Of a stretch of DNA of 24,862 nucleotides, positions 6,391 through 14,027 are shown in pieces. Source of the stretch: a virus; the IMG/VR virus record IMGVR_UViG_3300037321_000106, positions 1 through 24,862 of that record, one strand, 5' to 3'. Each line of letters opens with the position of its first letter. The first letter of the stretch is position 1. The translations under genes and the position numbers were made by a program. Under the pieces are notes generated by a model. It ran no database searches. It worked only from the letters and a program-made list of their open reading frames with translations, and was not told the origin of the DNA.

Positions 6391-8192
6391 ACTACCTCTC
6401 AATTTGCTCCGGGATCGAAGCCGCCTCCGCCGCATGGGCGGGGCTGGGCTGGGAGGCGGTGGGCTTCTCGGAGATCGAGCCTTTCCCGTGCAAGGCGCTT
6501 GCCGCCAACAACCGCGCCTCCCGCCCCATCCACATGCCGGATGCGGATGAGGAGGGCATTTCCGCAGACGATAGGAAATCCCGCGCTGCGGCGATCCGTG
6601 CCGTAAGAAAGCTCCCCGACCACACACCCGGCCAGACCATCCCGAACCTTGGCGATATGAGCCGCTGGCGGGAGTGGCCTGCCGAACTTCTCGCCTCCGT
6701 GGACATCCTCGTCGGCGGGACGCCCTGCCAGGCATTCTCCGTGGCGGGACTCCGCAACTCCCTCGCCGATGAGCGGGGCAACCTGACACTAACCTATGCC
6801 AACATCCTCGAAGCCATCGACAGCGCCCGTGCTCTGCACGGACGACCTCCCGCTATTTGCCTCTGGGAAAACGTCCCCGGAGTCCTCTCCACAAAAGACA
6901 ACGCCTTTGGATGCTTTCTGGCTGCACTGGCCGGAGAGCATGAGCCTTTGCAACCGCCAGGGGGAAAATGGACGGACGTTGGTTATGTGCGCGGTCCCCA
7001 AAGAACAATCGCGTGGCGGATCCTCGACGCCCAATATTTCGGCGTTCCCCAACGACGCCGTCGTGTCTTCGTTATCGCAGGTGCTGGAGAAGGGTTTCGT
7101 CCCGAAGAAATACTTCTTAACGAAGAAGGCGTGCGCCGGGATCATCCGCCGAGCCGCGAAGAGGGGAAGGGCGTTGCCGCCCTCACTGCAAACGGCGTTG
7201 GAACATGCGGCGCTGATGACAACCAAGCCCAAGCAGGACATCTGATCGCGCCGGCCGTTACGGCGAAGTGGGCGAAGGGTAGCGGCGGGCCTGCGGGGGA
7301 TGAATGCCAGAACCTTGTCACCCACACGCAATACGGAGAAATCGCCGGAACATTGACCGCTCGCCATGATTCGTCCCCATGCGATGATCGCGGGCAGAAT
7401 GTCGTGGCGGTTTCCACTAAACCTACCGCCTACCGCACCTCCGGGAACTGCGGTGTCTGGGAAACCGGGGAGAAAACCGATGCGCTCACCACCGGCTCAG
7501 ACCCTTTCTCCCACCTGCTGGCCTTCTCCCCCCAAGGAGGGGCTGCATCCTGCTGCCCGGCAACCGAAGCACCCACCACCGGTCTTCCACTGATCACTTC
7601 CACCGCCTTCGCCCAGAACTCCCGCGATGAGATCCGGGTGCAGGGCGACGGGGAAATCTGCGGTGCGCTCTCCGCAGAGCCGGGGATGAAGCAGACCACG
7701 TATCTGGCCTTCGAGACACGCTTCGCGAGAAACGGGCGGGGTGCCCCATCCGATGTAGTCCCTCCCCTCAAGGCGGAATCGGGATCAACAGGCAAGGGCG
7801 ACGGGGCCCCCTGCGTTGCCTTCAATTTCAACCAATCCGCGAAAACCCGCTCGATGGGGGAGACGGAGGAACTTTCACCGACGTTACAAACCAATGGGAA
7901 GACAGCGGCAGCCACCTCCTCCGCAGTCCGCCGCCTGACCCCGCTGGAGTGCGAGCGCCTCCAGGGCTTTCCCGACAACCACACCCTCCTCCCCGGCAGC
8001 TACAAGCCGCGCAAGGGCGAAGACCATGCGGAAACCGTGGCCTACCTGATCGTCCACGGCTTCACGCCGGAGGAGGCGGAGCAGCTTTCCGGCCACCCGG
8101 ACGGGCCACGCTACAAAGCCTGCGGCAACAGCATGGCCGTGCCGGTCATGCGCTGGCTGGGTAAGCGCATCCAATCTTTCTACAAATCATGA
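6387..8192 (+). CDS. dcm: DNA (cytosine-5) methyltransferase
   Basis: This enzyme adds a methyl group from S-adenosylmethionine to cytosine C5 and probably protects phage DNA from host restriction. The ordered motifs are visible: I (SICSGIEAAS, about 5 to 14), IV with catalytic Cys114 (GGTPCQAFS), VI (ENVPG, 161 to 165) and VIII (PQRRRRVFVI, 221 to 230). IX (RRLTPLECERLQGFPD) and X (GNSMAVPVMRWLG, about 580 to 592) lie near the C-terminus. Between VIII and IX is a long variable region of nearly 300 residues, as in phage multi-target enzymes; it carries several ALTA/TLTARHD/ALTTG/ALSAEPG segments. The start is a GTG overlapping the RusA stop. The target site cannot be read from sequence. Confidence 0.93.
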   Translation: MNYLSICSGIEAASAAWAGLGWEAVGFSEIEPFPCKALAANNRASRPIHMPDADEEGISADDRKSRAAAIRAVRKLPDHTPGQTIPNLGDMSRWREWPAELLASVDILVGGTPCQAFSVAGLRNSLADERGNLTLTYANILEAIDSARALHGRPPAICLWENVPGVLSTKDNAFGCFLAALAGEHEPLQPPGGKWTDVGYVRGPQRTIAWRILDAQYFGVPQRRRRVFVIAGAGEGFRPEEILLNEEGVRRDHPPSREEGKGVAALTANGVGTCGADDNQAQAGHLIAPAVTAKWAKGSGGPAGDECQNLVTHTQYGEIAGTLTARHDSSPCDDRGQNVVAVSTKPTAYRTSGNCGVWETGEKTDALTTGSDPFSHLLAFSPQGGAASCCPATEAPTTGLPLITSTAFAQNSRDEIRVQGDGEICGALSAEPGMKQTTYLAFETRFARNGRGAPSDVVPPLKAESGSTGKGDGAPCVAFNFNQSAKTRSMGETEELSPTLQTNGKTAAATSSAVRRLTPLECERLQGFPDNHTLLPGSYKPRKGEDHAETVAYLIVHGFTPEEAEQLSGHPDGPRYKACGNSMAVPVMRWLGKRIQSFYKS

Positions 8193-8464
8193 ACCCCGCC
8201 ACCATCACCTACCGCCGCGCTGGCCGCCAAGTCCGCGCAAAGGGCATGATTGTCCGCACCAACCCGGAAACCGGGCTCTTTCGCATCCAACCCGCCCGCC
8301 CGCGCTGGAAAGCGATCTGGATATCCGCCCAAGAGATCCAGCAGGGCGGTTCCATTCCCGCTTCTCCTGCCGAATTCCACCATTGCCCCGCAGTCGGGAG
8401 AATGGTCGATGGGCTGCGATGGCTTCTTGACAGGAAGGAATCACTCACTCCCACCCACCCATAA
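8189..8464 (+). CDS. Small basic protein, unknown
   Basis: The 91-residue protein starts inside the methyltransferase stop (ATGA). It is basic and probably beta-rich: ATITYRRAGRQVRAKGMIV, a turn at TNPETG, LFRIQPARPRWKAIWISAQEI. This resembles a small SH3-like or Tudor-like barrel, followed by a flexible end. It has no recognised catalytic motif. Such proteins next to phage methyltransferases are often conserved but unassigned. A partner role for the methyltransferase is only a guess from the overlap. Confidence 0.6.
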   Translation: MNPATITYRRAGRQVRAKGMIVRTNPETGLFRIQPARPRWKAIWISAQEIQQGGSIPASPAEFHHCPAVGRMVDGLRWLLDRKESLTPTHP

Positions 8465-8468
8465 TCCC

Positions 8469-8753
8469 ATGTTTTTACCCGGCCAACAAGTAGTCTGCAT
8501 CGATGGTAAATTTTCGCCAAGTCTCTCTCGGTTTTTCCCTAGCCTGCCGCAGGAGGGCAATACCTACGTCATCCGGGATATTATCCCAGGCATCAACCCG
8601 AACGGCGGGGAAGGTGAAATCGCCGTCTATCTCCAAGAAATGACCGGATGGATCAATGATTTCGGGATCGAATGTGGCTTCAACGGCGAGCGGTTCGCCC
8701 CGCTGGAAACCATCACCGACAAAGCAGAGGAGCGCGAAGTTGCCTTTGCCTGA
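8469..8753 (+). CDS. Small SH3-like phage protein, unknown
   Basis: The 94-residue protein MFLPGQQVVCID... has a pattern often seen in small unassigned phage early proteins: PGQQVVCID, then GNTYVIRDIIPG, IAVYLQEM and a late GFNGERFAPLE. The strands and the position of the last motif suggest a small beta barrel. I chose the ATG at 8469; longer frames reach back inside the preceding gene. The last 33 bases, including the stop region, recur with three changes at 11272 to 11304 near the convergent junction. Function is unknown. Confidence 0.65.
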   Translation: MFLPGQQVVCIDGKFSPSLSRFFPSLPQEGNTYVIRDIIPGINPNGGEGEIAVYLQEMTGWINDFGIECGFNGERFAPLETITDKAEEREVAFA

Positions 8754-8776
8754 AAACCTTCCACGATAACCTAAAT

Positions 8777-10192
8777 ATGAGCCAATTTAAAACCGACGAA
8801 TGGGCGAGCCAGCCCGATGATGTTGCCCGCGCCCTGCCGTTTTGCGTAGGCCCCGAGAAATCGACCCTCTCGGATCTGCTGAAATATCCGGAGTTGCTCG
8901 ACGAGGCTCCGAGCCTTACTCCTGAGCATTACTACCTTCCTGGGCATCGCGCACTTTTCGAGGTGCTGGCGGATCGGATTCGCAACGGCAAAACCATCGA
9001 ACTCGTCTCGCTGGTTCAGGTTTTGCTCGATACAGGAAAGCTCGATCTGATCGGCGGTCCAGGGTATTTGACTGAACTCTACACCTATTCGCCCGCGACC
9101 GGTAATTTTCAGGCGCACATTGAAAATCTCACGAACAAGCTGGCTTGCCGGATGGCCATCCGCTTGGCCAACGAGATTGTCAAGGTCGCGTATTCAGCAC
9201 CGGAGCCATCGGAGTTGATCGAAATCACCTCAACTCCCATCACCCTCCTGCACGACACGCTGACCGGCTCCCGCCCATCGAACGATACGAAGGCGCTCTT
9301 GAAGGCATTCTACGAGGCGTTTCAGGATCGAATTGAAGGGAAATCTCTGCCGCCCGGAATCTCCATTTCTCTGTCGCTGCTGAATCGAATGTTTAGAGGA
9401 TTACAGAAAGGGCAGGTTTACGTCCTGTCGGCCTATCCTGGTGGTGGTAAAACGACCTTAGCTATGCAGTTGGCCGTCGATGCCTCCTTGGGCGGTGCGA
9501 ACACCCTCGCTTGCTCGTTAGAGATGTCAGATGCACAACTGATGCAGCGTTGCGTTCCCTACGTTGCGAAAATCCACGGGAAGGCGGTTTCCGATCCGAA
9601 AGACTACATGCGAGAGCATGATCTTAATGGGATGCCTAAAAAGATCACGGATGCACTTGGAACCGCGATCCGTAGCATGGTTGTCGCGCCGTTTCAGATC
9701 GAGGATTTGATCGGATCAAACGTCCACCAGATCGCGGCCATCATCCGGCGAGCTCACAGGAAGAAGCCGCTCGATGTCGTCGTCGTGGATTTTATCCAGC
9801 GGATCACGCCGGCTCCGGAGAAGGCCCGGGAAAATCGGGAGCAACAGCTTTCCCATGCGTCCAATATCCTCGCTAATCTCGCAAATGAGCTTAGGTTTTG
9901 CCTAATTCTCCCATCACAGCTCAACAAGGAGGGCGCGGCCAAGCACGCCGAGACGATCAATGAGGATGCAGACTTGCACCTGAAAATCATGCAAGATGCT
10001 CAAAAGAACCACCTCGGGATAAAGGTCGAGAAAGACCGACACAACGGGCATTCTGGGAAGACCCTACCTATCGTGCTGGATGCGGAATACCTGCGATTTA
10101 AGGAGGTCGATCCGGACACGATCAACGAAGAGGCTCCGTCTAAGAGACCTCGGAAGTCACAAGAGGGGAATAGCTACTGGGACGAGGACTGA
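8777..10192 (+). CDS. dnaB: DnaB-type replicative helicase
   Basis: This is a hexameric 5'-3' helicase that unwinds DNA at the phage fork. The N-terminal DnaB domain (about 15 to 130) has the family features LLKYPELLDE, YYLPGHRALFEVLADR and IGGPGYLTEL. The RecA-like motor follows: Walker A at 221 to 227 (PGGGKTT, preceded by VYVLSAY), H1a E249 in SLEMSD, Walker B at about 333 to 338 (DVVVVDFIQRI) and late LILPSQLNKEG and EKDRHNG. The length of 471 aa is normal. I chose the ATG at 8777, after CCTAAAT; an in-frame extension upstream lies in the previous gene and looks non-coding. No loader or primase gene is seen here. Confidence 0.93.
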   Translation: MSQFKTDEWASQPDDVARALPFCVGPEKSTLSDLLKYPELLDEAPSLTPEHYYLPGHRALFEVLADRIRNGKTIELVSLVQVLLDTGKLDLIGGPGYLTELYTYSPATGNFQAHIENLTNKLACRMAIRLANEIVKVAYSAPEPSELIEITSTPITLLHDTLTGSRPSNDTKALLKAFYEAFQDRIEGKSLPPGISISLSLLNRMFRGLQKGQVYVLSAYPGGGKTTLAMQLAVDASLGGANTLACSLEMSDAQLMQRCVPYVAKIHGKAVSDPKDYMREHDLNGMPKKITDALGTAIRSMVVAPFQIEDLIGSNVHQIAAIIRRAHRKKPLDVVVVDFIQRITPAPEKARENREQQLSHASNILANLANELRFCLILPSQLNKEGAAKHAETINEDADLHLKIMQDAQKNHLGIKVEKDRHNGHSGKTLPIVLDAEYLRFKEVDPDTINEEAPSKRPRKSQEGNSYWDED

Positions 10193-10195
10193 ACC

Positions 10196-10789
10196 ATGAG
10201 CGGCAGCAAAAAAAGATTCACCGTTGCTCCGTTCGCGCATGTGCGGGGCGCTTGCTCATGGTGCGGGACGAAGGACTTGCCGAAAGGTCGGCGGTCGTGG
10301 TGCGGCGATGAATGCGTCGACGCCTACCTGATGGTCTCATCATCGGAGCACATCCGCAAGAAGGTTTTCGAGCGCGACAAGGGGATTTGCTCCGCTTGCG
10401 GGTGCGATGCTGATCTCGATTACAAGGCGTGGCAGGAAAGACGTAAAGAGGCGCTGCGGCTGGCTGACCGGCTGATCTGGTCGTCTCGATCAAACATGGA
10501 ATGGCGCGATGGAAAGATGATGGGTTGCGCCGTTCGGGATGATTTAGATCCTGTTGGCTGGAGCAAGGATGGGCGGAAGTTTTCGGATTACATCGCGGCC
10601 AAATACGCGGCCGGGCGATGGACCGACGGGAAGCGAAAAAGCGGATGGGATGCTGATCACATCGTGCCAGTTGCGGAGGGCGGTGGCGAGTGCTCGCTGG
10701 AAAACTACCGGACGCTATGCCACCCGTGTCACAAGATTGAAACGGCGGCACTTGCCGCTAGGCTAGCCACGAAGAGGAAAGGGCTATGA
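10196..10789 (+). CDS. HNH endonuclease with N-terminal zinc motif
   Basis: The 197-residue protein has two parts. Residues about 18 to 40 carry Cys20, Cys23, Cys36 and Cys40 (CSWCG, then WCGDEC), a zinc finger. The second part has CSACGC (65 to 70) and a beta-beta-alpha metal HNH site: DADHIVPVAEGG (His155), then LENYRTLCHPCHKIE (Asn170, Cys175, Cys178, His179). HNH proteins cleave or nick DNA; near replication genes they may act in packaging, recombination or as free-standing nucleases. A long helical, basic insert (about 72 to 150) separates the two metal sites. The start follows GAACC, three bases after the helicase stop. Confidence 0.85.
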   Translation: MSGSKKRFTVAPFAHVRGACSWCGTKDLPKGRRSWCGDECVDAYLMVSSSEHIRKKVFERDKGICSACGCDADLDYKAWQERRKEALRLADRLIWSSRSNMEWRDGKMMGCAVRDDLDPVGWSKDGRKFSDYIAAKYAAGRWTDGKRKSGWDADHIVPVAEGGGECSLENYRTLCHPCHKIETAALAARLATKRKGL

Positions 10790-11055
10790 GCAAGGATTCG
10801 GGCTTTGGTGACATCGTTGAAATCGCCATCAAGATCATTGCCGAGGTCACGCAAGGCGGGCACCGCGTCGATCGGTGCGTTTGGGAGGTCGAGCCGAGGA
10901 TTTATCGGATCATGGTCGATGCTAATTTACCCCATGCAACGCCTGACCCGGTAGGCCAATATACCGCCTACCTGATGGGAGTTCCCTTGAGGATCGTGGA
11001 TACCCCTGGGAGCGGGATGCTACTGAAAATGGTCAACCTCCAAATGCAGGAGTGA
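10786..11055 (+). CDS. Small protein at the end of the early operon, unknown
   Basis: The 89-residue protein overlaps the HNH gene stop (ATGA) and has a purine-rich GGAAAGGG a few bases upstream, a reasonable ribosome binding site. It starts with a helix (DIVEIAIKIIAEVTQGG), then beta strands (CVWEVEPRIYRIMVDANLP) and ends MLLKMVNLQMQE. No family is recognised. It is the last plus-strand gene before the convergent junction. Confidence 0.6.
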   Translation: MSKDSGFGDIVEIAIKIIAEVTQGGHRVDRCVWEVEPRIYRIMVDANLPHATPDPVGQYTAYLMGVPLRIVDTPGSGMLLKMVNLQMQE

Positions 11056-11271
11056 CTACCTTCCATCATTCAGCTCCGAGGATTAAGCCGATCAAGCGCC
11101 TCGATCAAATCTCTGTTCTGGGCGGATTTCTCGGTCCTGATTTCCTGATTCAAATCCGCAATCTCGTCTCGGTGCGCGTTTCTCTCAACTGCAAATTGAG
11201 CTTCCATGACCTCAATCCTCTTGTCTCTTGCATCTGTGCCGCGAGTGGCGGCAACCAGTCACTGAAACCGT

Positions 11272-11304
11272 AGAGGAGCGCGGAGTTGCCTTTCCCTAAA
11301 AACC
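11272..11304 (+). repeat. 33-bp imperfect copy of the 3' end of the gene at 8469
   Basis: AGAGGAGCGCG, one change, AGTTGCCTTT, one change, CCT, one change, AAAACC: 30 of 33 bases match positions 8726 to 8758. In the plus frame it even encodes VEERGVAFP then a stop, echoing AEEREVAFA at the end of the 94-residue protein. It looks like a recombination scar or a remnant of a duplicated gene end. Confidence 0.7.
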
Positions 11305-11317
11305 AAGTTTTTAGGGA
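11293..11317. terminator. Perfect hairpin at the convergent junction
   Basis: TCCCTAAAAAC pairs with GTTTTTAGGGA over 11 bp with a 3-base loop CAA. It lies between the last early plus-strand gene and the end of the late minus-strand operon. Its position suits a bidirectional terminator, although the T-run is inside the stem rather than after it. Confidence 0.45.
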
Positions 11318-11345
11318 TTGGATGATGTCGGGCATATTGTTTGTG

Positions 11346-11897
11346 TTATTTGATCCAGTCTTTCACGGAATGCACGGTCAGGTGGTGGCGGCGCTTGCGA
11401 TAGACCCCCTGCCCGTCGCGGTCCGCTTCGCTGCCCACTGCTGCGTTGGCGGATGTATTGGCCTCTACGGTGATGAAGGTCTTTCCGTCAAAGCTTTCAA
11501 GCAGCCCGGTATGGGCTATCCGTTTCCGGGCTTTGTTCCAGATACCGAAACACTCACCGCCCTTTATTACGGTGGTTTTTGAAACGCGCTGCCCCCCGCG
11601 CACATGATCCGGCGACCATGCACTTTTCGGGTAGGGAGATACGTCAAGAGCTTGCTCGCCAACCCAATAATTGAATGCGGCACAATAGGGATATCCGCCT
11701 TTTGGGTTCAGTCCGACGCTGGCGATGTATTTCTCCACCTCCCCGTCATTCTTTCCAGTCTTCTCCACGATGCCAACTTGTGTCGAAGCGACGGCAAGGA
11801 TTTTCTCCCGGTCGGTTTTTGGAACCGGTTCCGGCGCGTGTTTCGGGATCGCCTTTAGTGAGGCGAAGGCGACAACAAGCATTGCGATGGTTTTCAT
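11346..11897 (-). CDS. CHAP-type endolysin with N-terminal export segment
   Basis: The 183-residue protein is a predicted peptidoglycan hydrolase. After a hydrophobic N-terminus (MKTIAMLVVAFASLKA) comes the catalytic domain: REKILAVASTQVGIVEK, then GGYPYCAAFNYWV with the active Cys72, IAHTGLL with His129 and FITVEANT with Glu145/Asn147. This is the Cys-His-acid order of CHAP amidases or peptidases. The N-terminus suggests a signal-arrest-release or Sec-exported lysin. I chose the ATG at 11897 because it lies one base after the stop of the holin-like gene; a start six codons upstream would overlap it. The gene sits at the end of the lysis cassette. Confidence 0.8.
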   Translation of the reverse strand: MKTIAMLVVAFASLKAIPKHAPEPVPKTDREKILAVASTQVGIVEKTGKNDGEVEKYIASVGLNPKGGYPYCAAFNYWVGEQALDVSPYPKSAWSPDHVRGGQRVSKTTVIKGGECFGIWNKARKRIAHTGLLESFDGKTFITVEANTSANAAVGSEADRDGQGVYRKRRHHLTVHSVKDWIK

Positions 11898-11898
11898 A

Positions 11899-12279
11899 TC
11901 AGAGAAGTGCCGCAAGTATCATTCCGCCGCCCATGATTACAGCCCACAATGAGCCAAAAAACAAGGAGAGGCGCACGGCTGGCGATGTGTTGAAAAAGTC
12001 GTGGAGGAAACCCTCCTTTTGGTCAAACCAGTTATCAATCGCAGATGGAAAGCAGAACCTCCAAAGCACCCAAAAGAGAATCACGAATGCAACAATGCCA
12101 ACCACCGCAAGGGCAATGAATGACACAACGCCAAAATCAAGCGATGCGGCGGTTGGGTCAACTTCACGGGCGCATCCACCGAAATTGGCGAATGCCACAA
12201 GCAATACAATTCCAATCAGGATTTCGTTTTTCATTGACCAAAGCCATTTTGCTCCGGGTATATTTAATAGTGATTTCAT
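11899..12279 (-). CDS. Holin-like membrane protein (three predicted TM segments)
   Basis: The 126-residue protein has three hydrophobic segments: about 18 to 34 (NEILIGIVLLVAFANF), 49 to 73 (VVSFIALAVVGIVAFVILFWVLW) and 104 to 126 (LSLFFGSLWAVIMGGGMILAALL). Short basic and acidic loops separate them, and CAREVDP follows the first. Its size and topology, immediately upstream of the lysin, suit a class I holin that opens the inner membrane. No sequence family is recognised, so the role rests on position and topology. An internal ATG (codon 16) could give a shorter form, as in dual-start holins. The leader is a tandem AAACAAACAG repeat. Confidence 0.6.
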   Translation of the reverse strand: MKSLLNIPGAKWLWSMKNEILIGIVLLVAFANFGGCAREVDPTAASLDFGVVSFIALAVVGIVAFVILFWVLWRFCFPSAIDNWFDQKEGFLHDFFNTSPAVRLSLFFGSLWAVIMGGGMILAALL

Positions 12280-12317
12280 TTTGTTTGTTTCTGTTTGTTT
12301 CTGTTTGTTTTTGTTTA
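12280..12317 (-). repeat. Tandem AAACAAACAG leader before the holin-like gene
   Basis: On the minus strand this gap is about three 10-base units of AAACAAACAG (perfect at 12291 to 12310, close match at 12281 to 12290). They lead directly to the ATG at 12279. It is A/C-rich, unstructured and has no Shine-Dalgarno sequence. It probably acts as a translation enhancer, and repeat number could tune holin output. Confidence 0.55.
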
Positions 12318-12629
12318 TTAGGGTTTGGATTCCAACTGTTGCACACGTTGCTTCAGGTAGTCAATGGATGAGTTATGCCCATCCACATCCCGTCGAAGTT
12401 GCTTTGTGTCACCCGCTACATCGGCCAAAACGGTGAGAGAAGCGGTTTGAACTAATTGCAAATTTGCAATTTGTTTCTGTTCCTTTTTTAGATCATTGAG
12501 GTCATCGGGAAGCGTGCGGAGCGGAGCGATGAACCATATCCCTGTCGCCACCATCCCAAACAGTGTTGTTAGGGCTAGGGCAGAGTTGAGATTGAATCCG
12601 GCGGATGTCATTCGTTGGCGGGTAGTCAT
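12318..12629 (-). CDS. Single-TM protein with coiled-coil tail (lysis cassette)
   Basis: The 103-residue protein has one membrane segment (about 16 to 35, SALALTTLFGMVATGIWFIA) then a long coiled coil (DDLNDLKKEQKQIANLQ... DYLKQRVQQLESKP). I chose the ATG at 12629 because it overlaps the stop of the preceding gene (ATGA). A longer upstream frame is Arg-rich and implausible. The design is that of an i-spanin, a holin partner or antiholin. Because the upstream gene already looks like a complete one-protein spanin, an antiholin or accessory role is also possible. Confidence 0.6.
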   Translation of the reverse strand: MTTRQRMTSAGFNLNSALALTTLFGMVATGIWFIAPLRTLPDDLNDLKKEQKQIANLQLVQTASLTVLADVAGDTKQLRRDVDGHNSSIDYLKQRVQQLESKP

Positions 12630-13198
12630 GGTATGATCGTTTTCTTTGTGAATTTTGCGACGGCGAGGAGGACGAGCAAAAGGAAGGCGAGGATTGCACC
12701 TGCCCATATCATGGTTTTCACGCCTTTGCCTAAAGCGGCGTTGTCGGACTGCTTGGCCATGTGGATTTTGATTTTCTCGACTCCCTTGTCCTGATTCTTG
12801 GCTGAGGCTTCGAGGTTGCCCATGCCTTCATCGGCAGTGCGCTGGAGTGCTTGCGCGGCAGTGGAATGTTTCATCGTGCCATCGGCAGCGGCTTCTGCGA
12901 ACATGTTGCGTGTGCGGACTTCTGTTAGCATATCCCACTGCTTTTGCCATGCGTCCGGCTCTGCGGAGGTGGCCCGCATTGAGTCGGCATGGGAGAGCGC
13001 ATCATTGATTCCCATGCTTACATCCTTGACCTGCTTTGCAATATCCTCCACGCCGCTATGCACCCGCTTGGATGCCTCGCCTGCCGCCCTGACATCCGCC
13101 CGCGCCGTTGCAACCGCAGGGGCGATAGGCTCAACGACGATTGCCTTCGGCACGCAGGATGCGAGGGCGAGGCAGAGGATGGCAGCCAGGCATTTCAT
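12626..13198 (-). CDS. Candidate unimolecular spanin (lipoprotein with C-terminal TM)
   Basis: The 190-residue protein starts with a lipoprotein signal ending LASC (Cys15 as the lipidated residue; the next residue is Val, so no inner-membrane retention signal). A helical, coiled-coil periplasmic region follows (about 30 to 158). Near the C-terminus is one strong membrane segment (about 163 to 181, MIWAGAILAFLLLVLLAV), with a basic end AKFTKKTIIP. A lipid anchor in the outer membrane plus a C-terminal inner-membrane anchor is the layout of u-spanins, which fuse the two membranes at lysis. No sequence family is recognised, but the lysis genes follow directly. The leader is AAAACCACC before ATG. 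Confidence 0.6.
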   Translation of the reverse strand: MKCLAAILCLALASCVPKAIVVEPIAPAVATARADVRAAGEASKRVHSGVEDIAKQVKDVSMGINDALSHADSMRATSAEPDAWQKQWDMLTEVRTRNMFAEAAADGTMKHSTAAQALQRTADEGMGNLEASAKNQDKGVEKIKIHMAKQSDNAALGKGVKTMIWAGAILAFLLLVLLAVAKFTKKTIIP

Positions 13199-13205
13199 GG
13201 TGGTT

Positions 13206-14027
13206 TTAGAATGCTGCGAGCAGCCCCCGGATGGCTTCCCGTTGCGCGGTTGTGAGCGTCACTTTGCAGAAAAATTGCACGATCCACGATCCGGTGAGCG
13301 TTGCGGATGGTGTGGTGTTATATGAGCCGGAAATATACAACCTGTCGTTGGTTGCGTAGCCCGTTGCGGCGGGCGTGAAAACCTGTGATCCGTTAGAGAG
13401 GTTCATCGTAACTTCTGAATCGTTTTTCCAGATTCCTGCCGTGCTCCCGAATGTGCCGAATTTGCAAACTTCCGTGAAGTCCTCGTTAGCTGTCCAAGTA
13501 AATGTTGAGCTGCCTGTCCGATCGCCGCCGCCTCCGTCCTCTTGATAAGTCGTATAGGTTTCTCCGGATAAAACCGCCGTTGAAGTGACAGATACTAAAA
13601 AGCGTCTGGTAGAAGAATCCCCGAACCACCAACGGATGAAAAACCCGCCGTCTGGCGATGATGCGTCTTTGGGCTTGAAGCGCGTCATCACGAACCCTTC
13701 TGAGAGAGCCTGAAACCCCGGTAGGTCCATGTAGGCATACCGCCCCGCGCCGTTGAAATTCATGTCTGCCGCTGCCCATGGTGGTGAGCCGACAAGGACG
13801 ATGTTGTTAGTTGTCCATCCGCCGAGGCAGTTGACGGTCGAGCCTGATCCGTTCGCCTGCGCGGATTTGAAGCTCCCCCACCGCGAATGCTGGTAGAGGG
13901 ACTGGGATTTTAGATAGGCAGTTAAAGCATTGTGCGCCGCCAAATCCGTCGCGCCCGATGCCGATGCGAAAGCCTGCACATCTGCGTCCAGTGCATTTGC
14001 AAACATCATATTACGGGCGGCGAACAT
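13206..14027 (-). CDS. LamG/concanavalin-like virion protein
   Basis: The 273-residue protein has a helical N-terminus (FAARNMMFANALDADVQAFA and SGATDLAAHNALTAYLKSQ). Beta-strand sequence follows, with Trp, Gly and Ser (GGWTTNNIVLVGSPPW, FIRWWFGDSSTRRFLVSV, YISGSY). It ends LTTAQREAIRGLLAAF, a tail typical of phage LamG-like jelly-roll proteins. These usually sit on fibres or the head surface and bind carbohydrate. It lies between the fibre-associated coiled-coil gene and the lysis cassette. The start overlaps the previous stop by one base (TAATG). Confidence 0.6.
   Translation of the reverse strand: MFAARNMMFANALDADVQAFASASGATDLAAHNALTAYLKSQSLYQHSRWGSFKSAQANGSGSTVNCLGGWTTNNIVLVGSPPWAAADMNFNGAGRYAYMDLPGFQALSEGFVMTRFKPKDASSPDGGFFIRWWFGDSSTRRFLVSVTSTAVLSGETYTTYQEDGGGGDRTGSSTFTWTANEDFTEVCKFGTFGSTAGIWKNDSEVTMNLSNGSQVFTPAATGYATNDRLYISGSYNTTPSATLTGSWIVQFFCKVTLTTAQREAIRGLLAAF

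Larger units (their letters stand above)
11070..11335 (-). pseudogene. Possible small late gene broken by a frameshift
   Basis: The minus strand continues past the lysin stop with a leader ACAAACAAT and an ATG at 11335 (MPDIIQSLKTWFLGKG...). This frame loses its character after about 33 residues and ends near 11150. The -1 frame then encodes a clear coiled-coil tail, DARDKRIEVMEAQFAVERN continuing to LIEALDRLNPRS, ending at 11070. That tail could also start alone at the ATG at 11207 (45 aa). A TGA blocks the coiled-coil frame just upstream of the switch, so the fusion needs a slip or an indel. The region also holds a strong hairpin and a repeat. Together these fill the 290-base stretch between converging gene sets. 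Confidence 0.3.

Noticed and set aside
6172-7367. Minus-strand frames over rusA and the methyltransferase
   Set aside because: The plus-strand proteins have complete catalytic motifs; the opposite frames are low-complexity.
11675-12436. Plus-strand frame of 253 residues over the lysis genes
   Set aside because: It is antisense to the lysin and holin-like genes, is not domain-like and lacks a start signal.
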